Assembly: GCA_013203415.1 (NCBI GenBank)
Contig: JABMQE010000069.1
Coordinates: 1 to 17,712 of the forward strand
From: Candidatus Falkowiibacteriota bacterium
GTDB taxonomy: Bacteria > Patescibacteriota > Patescibacteriia > UBA2591 > JABMQE01
Direction: 5' to 3'
DNA length: 17,712 nt
The first letter of the stretch is position 1. The number at the start of each line of letters is the position of its first letter. The notes below the pieces were generated by a model, which saw only the letters and a list, made by a program, of their open reading frames with translations, did no database searches and was not told where the DNA came from. Of the stretch, positions 12,015 through 17,712 are shown one piece after another. A program made the position numbers and the translations under genes.

Positions 12015-14288
12015 ATGCCCCAGTATAAATCACAACTATCAAAATTAATCCTTTACAACTCCCAAAAAAGCAAAAGCTTTGTGAGTTCGCTGGTGACTCA
12101 ACCAAAAACTGACGAAGAAAGATTGGGCCAGGTTTTTATTTTGGCAGAAATAAAACAAAAAGTCATACGAGGGGTGTCGGCTTCGGACTGTCAGAAATTT
12201 ATTGATATGGCGGTTAAATCGATAAAAAATAATTATTACTACACAAACAAAAATAACTACGAAGCCGAGACGATTGAATTACTTTTTGAGGCGGCGATTC
12301 AAAAAACCAACAGAGAGCTTCATGCTTATCTTTTGCAGGAGAAGAAAGAGGTTTTAGAAGATTTTCTGGAAAATACGAATATTGCAATCGGGGTGGCATT
12401 AAAACATCAGGCGCATTTTGCAGTGATTGGAAATACCGAAGTTTTTTTGGTTAGGAAGAACAGAATTTCCGATGTTTTAGGAGCAAGCAACGAAGCAGGT
12501 TCTGGGGCTAGGCGCGAGAAGGTTAACCCGGCCAAGATTTTTTCGCATTTGATATCCGGGCATTTGGAAACAGGAGACGGGCTGGTTTTTTGCACTCCAA
12601 ACCTTTTGGATTATTTTTCTTTGGAAAAAATAAAAAGAATTATTATAGCCAATCCAGTAAACAAGATAACCCATGATTTAGCCGGGCTTTTAGGAGAATT
12701 GGAAGAAAAAATATCCTTAGCAGCGATTGTAATAAAATTGGGGCTTTACAGCGAAGGATTTGATGAAAGAAATAAATACCAATCCCTTGGCAATAAAAAA
12801 GATAAAAATTTAATGATTTTTAAGAAACCAGCACCCAAGAAAAATGTTCAGGATTCGATTGCCGAGCTTTTGAACAGACAGGAACAGACAAACAAAATAA
12901 TCACGCCTTCTATTAGAGGGGTTTTTAGAAAACTGGTACCGAGATTTTTAAAGAAAAGGAGAGAGAAGGGCGAAGCGAACAAGGAATTGGCAACAACCAT
13001 AACGGCTTACAAAGAGAAGGGTGGAATGAGGAGCCAGCATTTTCCGAATTTAAAGCAAAGAAATCTGCTGGCGGGATTTTTTACGGTTTTGGCTAAAATT
13101 TTTAGCCCCCTCCTAAAACTTAGAAAAGTAAAAGTAAAAAAAGTGAAAAAACTGCCAGACGGACGGAAGAGACGGATGAGTTTTGTTAGCAAAGCGATTC
13201 TTGTGATTTGCATAATATTTGGAATTGTTTTTGTCCAAAGTTTGATTAAACTTGGGAGGCAGAGATCGCAGGAGAGGAATATTGCTCTTTTTGACGACAG
13301 AATAAAAATAATTGTCCAGGAAAAAGAAAAAGTGCAATCGAGATTAATAATCGGAGACAGGATAGGGGCGACTACGGGACTTTCTATGGTTTTGGAATCG
13401 ATAGCAAAGATTTCGCCCGAAACAGAAGAGCAAAAAAAAGAATTGAGAGAATTAGAGCTGGAAATTATGGACAAGCTTAATGAAATAAATAAAATAGAGA
13501 TAATAGGCGTGAAAAAGGAAGTTGATTTGGGGCTTTTGAGCTTTTTTAGCGAGGAAGCGCCGGAAAAGATGGCAGCATTGGGAAATATGATATATATTGC
13601 GACAAAGAAAAATTTGTTTACTTATAATTTGGATACAGGAGAGGTTGAAAAATTTATAGAATTTAATCTTGGCAAAATAAAAAATATGAGAGTTTTGGAC
13701 GAAGAAAACCTGCTGGTAAATTATAACTCTTCGCTGGCAAAAATAGATCTTGGCAGCGGTTCTATAACAAGGGTTGGGATTGGGGCGCGTGATGATTTGG
13801 TGATAACTGATTTTGGCATTTATAATAACAGATTGTATGTTATGGACGCTGGAAAAAATATGATTTTTAAATATCAGAAGAGCGGGGACAATTTTGGAAG
13901 CGAGACGAACTGGATTATAGATGATATTGATATAAGGGAAGGCGCGGGGCTAGGGATTGACGGTTCTGTCTGGGTTTTGAAAACAAACGGGGATATAATA
14001 AAATTAACCAAAGGCGCGGAGGAAGAGTTTAGCGCGGAGGAGATTAGGCCAGAGACAGTTAGGACAACGAAGATATGGACAGAGACCGAGGGGAAAAATT
14101 TATATATTCTGGACACCCCAACTAAGCGTATTACAATTTTATCTAAGGAAGGAAAAATTATAAGCCAATATACTAATGATAACTTTGGGGAGGTTAAGGA
14201 TTTCTTTGCAGATGAGGCGGATTCCAAGGTATATGTTTTGGATGATACTAGTATTTATTCGTTTGAGATAGATTTCGAAGGAAATTAA
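12015..14288 (+). CDS. Membrane protein with PP2C-like N-terminal and propeller-like C-terminal domain
   Basis: A 757-residue protein. Residues about 25-245 read like a degenerate PPM/PP2C phosphatase. They contain RLGQVFILAEIK, NTNIAIGVALKHQAHFAVIGN and TGDGLVFCTPNLLDY in family order, but without the metal-binding DG/GxxDN residues, so catalysis is doubtful. A basic linker follows, then one membrane span (about 392-412, VSKAILVICIIFGIVFVQSLI) and a coiled coil (about 425-490). The C-terminus (about 505-757) has repeated beta-strand blades (IYIATKKNLFTYNLDTGEVE, LYVMDAGKNMIFKYQ, VWVLKTNGDIIKL, LYILDTPTKRITIL, VYVLDDTSIYSFEI), like an NHL/WD-type propeller. The orientation should place the propeller outside. 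Likely role: envelope sensing or scaffold. No strong Shine-Dalgarno precedes the ATG. Confidence 0.7.
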   Translation: MPQYKSQLSKLILYNSQKSKSFVSSLVTQPKTDEERLGQVFILAEIKQKVIRGVSASDCQKFIDMAVKSIKNNYYYTNKNNYEAETIELLFEAAIQKTNRELHAYLLQEKKEVLEDFLENTNIAIGVALKHQAHFAVIGNTEVFLVRKNRISDVLGASNEAGSGARREKVNPAKIFSHLISGHLETGDGLVFCTPNLLDYFSLEKIKRIIIANPVNKITHDLAGLLGELEEKISLAAIVIKLGLYSEGFDERNKYQSLGNKKDKNLMIFKKPAPKKNVQDSIAELLNRQEQTNKIITPSIRGVFRKLVPRFLKKRREKGEANKELATTITAYKEKGGMRSQHFPNLKQRNLLAGFFTVLAKIFSPLLKLRKVKVKKVKKLPDGRKRRMSFVSKAILVICIIFGIVFVQSLIKLGRQRSQERNIALFDDRIKIIVQEKEKVQSRLIIGDRIGATTGLSMVLESIAKISPETEEQKKELRELELEIMDKLNEINKIEIIGVKKEVDLGLLSFFSEEAPEKMAALGNMIYIATKKNLFTYNLDTGEVEKFIEFNLGKIKNMRVLDEENLLVNYNSSLAKIDLGSGSITRVGIGARDDLVITDFGIYNNRLYVMDAGKNMIFKYQKSGDNFGSETNWIIDDIDIREGAGLGIDGSVWVLKTNGDIIKLTKGAEEEFSAEEIRPETVRTTKIWTETEGKNLYILDTPTKRITILSKEGKIISQYTNDNFGEVKDFFADEADSKVYVLDDTSIYSFEIDFEGN

Positions 14289-14335
14289 TTAGCAGGTATA
14301 AAATAGAAACGAGCTTGCAAAATTAAGATTGGGGA

Positions 14336-14363
14336 TTGGGAAATACTTAGAAAGATATATTAT
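14336..14363 (+). promoter_or_regulatory. Possible promoter before leader copy 2
   Basis: TTGGGA (14336-14341), 16 bases, TATTAT (14358-14363). It would give a leader of roughly 300 bases before the ATG at 14667. Confidence 0.4.
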
Positions 14364-14389
14364 TTAAAAAATAGAAATAAAAGACGCGG

Positions 14390-14436
14390 CGACCTTTCGA
14401 CTCCTCAACACATAAGGCATTATGTGTTGGGTCGCT
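14390..14436. repeat. Stem-loop GCGACC ... GGTCGC enclosing a 10-bp hairpin
   Basis: CAACACATAA-GGCA-TTATGTGTTG (about 14406-14429) is a perfect 10-bp hairpin, flanked by GCGACC and GGTCGC, which also pair. No T run follows, so it is not a terminator. Confidence 0.6.
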
Positions 14437-14454
14437 CAAGGCCTCGCTTCGCTC

Positions 14455-14655
14455 GGAGGGAGGTGACCCCAGCACTAAAGCCCGACAATATTTAATTAAG
14501 AGATGATATTTTTTTCTCGAACTCGCCTACGGCTCTATGTTTGTGTAATTGATGTTTTTTACTGGGGCTTAGTGCGGGGCGAGAGTCGGACATGGTAATA
14601 TTTATATGACTTTTTATATTTTAATATTTAACTAAGTTCTATCCAAAGGAGGTGA
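14455..14655 (+). ncRNA. Leader RNA with predicted pseudoknot, copy 2
   Basis: Homologous to 5907-6134. Block 1 CCCC(A)GCAC (14467-14475) pairs with GTGCGGGG (14572-14579). Block 2 CCGAC (14482-14486) pairs with GTCGG (14585-14589). Junctions AAAGC and CGAGA and TATGACTTT are the same as in copy 1. The linker is shorter and unrelated. The distance from TATGACT to the Shine-Dalgarno AAGGAGGTGA is 41 bases, identical to copy 1. The A-bulge in block 1 and T-for-C changes in the junction are the kind of change expected between real RNA homologues. It precedes a membrane protein, so the regulated function differs from copy 1. Confidence 0.65.
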
Positions 14656-14666
14656 ATTAAACAAAA

Positions 14667-15059
14667 ATGAAAACATTAAAAGTTTTGCTTTGGATTATGG
14701 CTGTTGTTTATCTTTTGGCTTTTTTAAGCTCGTTCTTGCCTTTAGACACTTTTAACCTTTTGATGAAGCCATTTGATATGGACCCATTGCCGGACAGCAC
14801 GTTGCTTAGTTATGCTTATAAAATATTAATGCTTTGCGCCGCAGTAATCGGGGTCTTTTTAATTGTTATGGCCAGGGATCCTAAAAAACACAAGAAGATG
14901 ATAAAATTGGTTGGCTGGGCTTCGATTTTGATAGCGGCGTATATGCTATTTTTAACTTTCTTTGTGTTCAAGTTTGAGAACCGATGGTTTTACGCCGACC
15001 CGATATTTTATTTGATTTTTGGCGTGGCGATTGTGAAATTGATAAAGAAACACGGGTAG
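14667..15059 (+). CDS. Small integral membrane protein, four predicted spans
   Basis: A 130-residue hydrophobic protein with spans at about 5-25, 48-68, 80-100 and 106-124, the second and third separated by a basic loop (RDPKKHKKM, about 70-79). Family not recognised; it has the general look of DUF4345-like small membrane proteins, but I would not press this. It is preceded by AAAGGAGGTGA and by the pseudoknotted leader RNA. That control suggests that what it transports or senses may be the ligand of the RNA. It is monocistronic, closed by a terminator. Confidence 0.7.
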   Translation: MKTLKVLLWIMAVVYLLAFLSSFLPLDTFNLLMKPFDMDPLPDSTLLSYAYKILMLCAAVIGVFLIVMARDPKKHKKMIKLVGWASILIAAYMLFLTFFVFKFENRWFYADPIFYLIFGVAIVKLIKKHG

Positions 15060-15084
15060 GCAGTCCAACTTGTTAATATAAACA

Positions 15085-15117
15085 AAAAAGTATCCACTAA
15101 AATGGTGGATACTTTTT
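15085..15117. terminator. Bidirectional terminator between membrane protein gene and rplL
   Basis: AAAAAGTATCCAC (15085-15097) and GTGGATACTTTTT (15105-15117), a 13-bp stem with a 7-base loop, A run before and T run after, so it works on both strands. Confidence 0.85.
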
Positions 15118-15119
15118 AA

Positions 15120-15153
15120 ACTGAAGGCGAGGATATATATCCTCGCCTTCAGT
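15120..15153. repeat. 34-bp perfect palindrome
   Basis: The half site ACTGAAGGCGAGGATAT is followed by its exact reverse complement. It abuts the bidirectional terminator and lies just past the rplL stop on the minus strand; it may help termination or RNA 3'-end stability. Confidence 0.75.
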
Positions 15154-15177
15154 GAGTTGAAATTTTGGTATTTGGGA

Positions 15178-15645
15178 TTATTTAAGTTCTACTTTTCCAC
15201 CGGCTTCCTCTATTTTCTTTTTCATGGTTTCTGCTTCTTCTTTAGCGACGTCTTCTTTGATAACTTTTGGCGCGGCGTCGGCTAAGTCCTTAGCATCTTT
15301 TAGGCCAAGTTCGGTAACTTCGCGGAGAGCTTTAATTACGGAGATTTTGTTTTCGCCGGCAGAAATTAATTCCACGTTGAAGCTGGATTTTTCTTCGGCA
15401 GCTTCACCGGCATCAGCCCCAGGAGCGGCGGCAGCAACAGCCATGGGAGCGGCAGCAGAAACGCCGAATTTGTCTTCTAGGATTTTGACAAGTTCGGCTA
15501 AGTCGAGAACAGACATTTTTTCTATCTCTTCTACTAGAGATTTAAATTTGGCTGGCACATCAACTTGCTTTGTTTCTTCGGCTGAATCTTTAGATTCTTC
15601 AGCAGGTTTTTGTTCGTCTTGTGGTTGTTTATTGTCTTCTGACAT
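15178..15645 (-). CDS. rplL: Ribosomal protein bL12 (L7/L12)
   Basis: The stalk protein that recruits translation GTPases. The 155-residue protein has an acidic Lys/Glu/Gln-rich N-terminal extension (about 1-33) not found in the usual 120-130 residue L7/L12. Next comes the dimerisation domain (about 34-65, FKSLVEEIEKMSVLDLAELV), an Ala-rich hinge (about 68-85) and the C-terminal domain (FNVELISAGENKISVIKALR, then EVTELGLKDAKDLADAAPKV). It follows rplJ by about 30 bases. The ATG at 15643-15645 has no clear Shine-Dalgarno. Confidence 0.95.
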   Translation of the reverse strand: MSEDNKQPQDEQKPAEESKDSAEETKQVDVPAKFKSLVEEIEKMSVLDLAELVKILEDKFGVSAAAPMAVAAAAPGADAGEAAEEKSSFNVELISAGENKISVIKALREVTELGLKDAKDLADAAPKVIKEDVAKEEAETMKKKIEEAGGKVELK

Positions 15646-15675
15646 AAGATTTAAGTTAGTTATTAATAATTATAT

Positions 15676-16200
15676 TTAAGCTTTTTGTTCTTTAATAGCA
15701 TTAAGGGCTTGGACTAAGCCACGGAGATTGCCGGCTAAAACATTGACGAAGCCAGCAACCGGAGCGTTAATAGTGCCGACGACTTTGGCCAAAAGCTCTG
15801 GCTTGGTTAGGAGGTGAGAAAGTTCTTCAACTTTAAGAATATCTATAAACTTGTTTTCCAAAATGCCGCCTTGAATTTTTAGGGCTTCGTGGTCACGAGC
15901 AAACTCGGCAATAATTCTGGCGGGTGTTACTTCGTCCTCGCTGCTTGCGGCAACACTAAGGGAGCCAGACAGAGCATCAATATCAACACTATCTAGGCCA
16001 GAATCTTTTAGAGCGCGTTTTAAGAGAGTTCTCCTAGAAGCAGTATAGGTTGAGTTTGTTTCTTTAAGTTTGGCCCGAAGCTCCTGCATTTCATTAACCT
16101 TAAGGCCAGTATAATCAGCAAAAACAGCACCTTTGGCATTTTTGAGCTCTTTGGTTAAATTTTTTATTGTTTCTTGTTTTTGTTGCTTTGTCTTTGGCAT
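15676..16200 (-). CDS. rplJ: Ribosomal protein uL10
   Basis: L10 anchors L12 dimers to the ribosome. The 174-residue protein starts at ATG 16198-16200 (MPKTKQQKQETIKNLTKELK); the longer frame to 16230 only adds a non-conserved stretch. The signature GAVFADYTGLKVNEMQELRAKL (about 24-45), the middle GGILENKFIDILKVEELSHL and the C-terminal L12-binding helix are present. It heads the rplJ-rplL operon, behind a leader with an attenuator and a consensus promoter. Confidence 0.95.
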   Translation of the reverse strand: MPKTKQQKQETIKNLTKELKNAKGAVFADYTGLKVNEMQELRAKLKETNSTYTASRRTLLKRALKDSGLDSVDIDALSGSLSVAASSEDEVTPARIIAEFARDHEALKIQGGILENKFIDILKVEELSHLLTKPELLAKVVGTINAPVAGFVNVLAGNLRGLVQALNAIKEQKA

Positions 16201-16265
16201 ATGAACGGCCACAAATTCACAAACGACCACAAATTAATGCGAATTTTTTGTGGTTTTTGTGATTT
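16201..16265. repeat. Imperfect CACAAA-rich inverted repeat before rplJ
   Basis: CCACAAATTCACAAACGACC on the left faces GGTTTTTGTGATTTTGTGG on the right, forming a long imperfect stem around AATGCG just before the rplJ start. It resembles slippage-made palindromes in other spacers of this window. Confidence 0.5.
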
Positions 16266-16288
16266 TGTGGGGGAGATTAATTGGTTAT

Positions 16289-16400
16289 TAAAAATACGGC
16301 TTTTATAGCCGTAGAATAAAGGAAAGAGACCTCTTTTTGGTCTAATTGCCTAAATAGGTTTTACACCGAGTTGGCTACCTATTTTCTGCGGCTATTTATG
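16289..16400 (-). promoter_or_regulatory. L10-type ribosomal leader with attenuator
   Basis: Read on the minus strand, it begins AGCCGCAGAAAATAGGTAGC, close to the start of the known L10 leader. The word AGCCGCAGA (16385-16393) can pair with TCTACGGCT (16300-16315 region). That segment alternatively forms the terminator TACGGCT-ATAAA-AGCCGTA (16295-16313), followed by a T run (16289-16294). Binding of L10/L12 to the upper part would favour termination. Family assignment comes from memory of the consensus, not from a search. Confidence 0.7.
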
Positions 16401-16408
16401 TTATTTTA

Positions 16409-16436
16409 ATTATAGCAGACCCCAGGAATATGTCAA
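16409..16436 (-). promoter_or_regulatory. rplJL promoter
   Basis: On the minus strand, TTGACA (16431-16436), 16 bases, TATAAT (16409-16414), with TGC just before it (extended -10). It starts immediately downstream of the hicA stop, so hicBA and rplJL are separate units. Confidence 0.85.
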
Positions 16437-16440
16437 GGGA

Positions 16441-16665
16441 TTAGATATCATTGAAATCTTTGACTGACATTGTCAGGTCTTTTAATATTCCCTTAATTAC
16501 TGTTCTTGATATATTTCCTGAATGACGCGGCACTATTGTGGTCGCTTTATCTAAATCTCTAACCCAAAGTTCATGTGAGCCCTTGCATTGTTTTTTATAA
16601 TAGAAACCAAGTTTTTTTAACTTCTTGATTAGCTGCTGATAATTTAGATTTGGAAAATTGCCCAT
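16441..16665 (-). CDS. hicA: HicA-type mRNA interferase toxin
   Basis: A 74-residue dsRBD-like toxin that cleaves mRNA. KLGFYYKKQCKGSHELW (about 18-34) carries the catalytic GSHxxW histidine. TTIVPRHSGNISRTVIKGIL (about 42-61) is the second signature. It lies 3 bases after hicB in the same operon. Nothing is truncated. Confidence 0.92.
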   Translation of the reverse strand: MGNFPNLNYQQLIKKLKKLGFYYKKQCKGSHELWVRDLDKATTIVPRHSGNISRTVIKGILKDLTMSVKDFNDI

Positions 16666-16668
16666 AAT

Positions 16669-16920
16669 CTAGGCGGTTATCGGCACTTGAAAAGAATATT
16701 CTCTAACTTTTTTACTTAGCATAGGTGCTTCAATTTTTTGTTTTTTATAATCCAAAATTGACTTAATAGCATCTTTAAGATTGTCTAAGGCCTCTTCTGG
16801 GGTTTTGCCAATTGTATGAGCGCCTTGAACTAAAGGGCATTCGGCATAATAGCCGGGTTGGTCTTCCAGCGGCTTTATTGTTATTGGGTAGAGATAAGTT
16901 TTTTTAACATATTGTTTCAT
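16669..16920 (-). CDS. hicB: HicB-type antitoxin
   Basis: An 83-residue antitoxin. The HicB partial RNase H-like fold is seen in YLYPITIKPLEDQPGYYAEC, PLVQGAHTIGKTPEEALDNLKDAIKSIL (about 29-56). There is no added HTH or ribbon-helix-helix domain after residue 70, so autoregulation of the operon through this protein is not obvious. The antitoxin precedes the toxin, the less common but known order. Confidence 0.88.
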   Translation of the reverse strand: MKQYVKKTYLYPITIKPLEDQPGYYAECPLVQGAHTIGKTPEEALDNLKDAIKSILDYKKQKIEAPMLSKKVREYSFQVPITA

Positions 16921-16987
16921 ACTTATATGATATTATAAATAATGGTTTGTGTCAAATTTTGGTTCATGAGAAATTGACGCAAACACA

Positions 16988-17683
16988 TCAAGGATGGATT
17001 AATGTACCTTTGAATTTTTTGCCAGATAAGAATTTTTTAAGATTTGGGAGGTTGGTGCCTTTCATAATAGCGACGCTAAGGCCTAATTCTTGAGCCAGGC
17101 GGGAGGCGACAGGATCGAAAGGAGTGTTCATGCGGGGTATCCATTTGCCGCCGATAAAATTTTTATACTCTTTCCAGGTGGTGTCTTTAAGCGGTTTGGC
17201 GGTTTTATCTTTTTTTGGATCGGCAGTGTAGACATAATCTATATTGGTAAGATTGACAATGGTTTTGGCTTTTAGGTTTTTGGCGATAAGAACTGCATCT
17301 TTATCGCTAGAGCAGCCAGGTTTCCAGCCGCAGCCGATGATTATTTTTTTATCGGTTTTTATTTTTTCGGTTGGGTCGACTATAACTTTTGGATGAGCAT
17401 GGGAGCCGAAGATAGAGCGAACCAGTTCGGCATTTGCTTTGGTAAAACTGATGCCGAGCCAATCCAAATCGATATCTTTTATTTTGACTATTTTTTTGGC
17501 GGATTGGTTGTAGAGTTTGTTGATTTTACCGCCGCCGGTTATGATGGCTACACGATTACCCGCCTTTGTAAAATCTAAAACAAGACATTGGAATTTTTTA
17601 AGGAAAGGGATATTAACAACATCTGGCTTAGGGATAATTATCGAGCCGCCAAGAGAGATTATTAAGGTTTTTGGTTTAGACAT
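16988..17683 (-). CDS. pyrH: UMP kinase, archaeal-type
   Basis: Transfers phosphate from ATP to UMP in pyrimidine nucleotide synthesis; amino-acid kinase fold. The 231-residue protein has LIISLGGSIIIPKP (7-20), ITGGGKINKLYNQSA (about 48-62), IGCGWKPGCSSDKDAVLIAK (about 115-134) and NLTNIDYVYTADPKKDKTAK (about 143-162). The GWxPGxSSDxDAxL and LTNVDGVYxxDP layout and the short N-terminus resemble the archaeal PyrH subfamily more than that of E. coli. The start is ATG 17681-17683. It is apparently the only gene of its unit here. Confidence 0.9.
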   Translation of the reverse strand: MSKPKTLIISLGGSIIIPKPDVVNIPFLKKFQCLVLDFTKAGNRVAIITGGGKINKLYNQSAKKIVKIKDIDLDWLGISFTKANAELVRSIFGSHAHPKVIVDPTEKIKTDKKIIIGCGWKPGCSSDKDAVLIAKNLKAKTIVNLTNIDYVYTADPKKDKTAKPLKDTTWKEYKNFIGGKWIPRMNTPFDPVASRLAQELGLSVAIMKGTNLPNLKKFLSGKKFKGTLIHP

Positions 17684-17712
17684 GATACAGCAGATTAAAG
17701 CAGATTTATAGC

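Overview
The window looks like a chromosome segment of a Candidate Phyla Radiation (Patescibacteria, Parcubacteria-like) bacterium. The signs are AT-rich housekeeping genes with compact, sometimes shortened proteins, a cell-division (dcw) cluster containing a free-standing 23S-intervening-sequence-type protein, a short TsaB, an archaeal-style UMP kinase, and A/T-rich quasi-palindromes just upstream of genes. This is inference from gene content; no marker phylogeny could be run.

Left arm (1-5519, minus strand): the dcw order mraZ - rsmH - ftsL - ftsI - (IVP-like small gene) - murF. It is driven by a consensus sigma-70-type promoter whose 5' UTR carries three 10-bp-phased GTGGR boxes, the expected MraZ operator. 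mraZ itself is interrupted by an in-frame TAA, with the rest of the protein still in frame behind it.

Centre (about 5580-10780): a visibly GC-rich accessory island. On the plus strand it holds two paralogous small Fis-like HTH genes, a leader RNA with a probable pseudoknot, an orphan type IV pilin-like gene, a tRNA-like gene with an odd anticodon, and a roughly 390-nt highly structured RNA with its own promoter and terminator. On the minus strand are two unrecognised genes (226 and 637 aa), each with its own terminator and a possible promoter. Three exact 9-bp DnaA boxes lie between or beside the divergent promoters at the left edge.

Right arm (10818-17712, AT-rich): tsaB and a winged-helix/nucleotidyltransferase-like regulator (minus). 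Diverging from them is a large membrane protein with a PP2C-like N-terminus and a propeller-like C-terminus. A small four-TM membrane protein follows, preceded by a second copy of the pseudoknotted leader. Then come rplL and rplJ with an L10 leader/attenuator and a near-perfect promoter, a hicB-hicA toxin-antitoxin pair, and pyrH.

The most interesting item is the leader RNA present twice (5907-6134 and 14455-14655). Its pairing blocks, junctions and spacing to the Shine-Dalgarno are conserved while its linker is not, and the two copies precede unrelated genes. The structured RNA at 7057-7448 and the atypical tRNA beside it come next. I could not match either RNA to a known family from memory.
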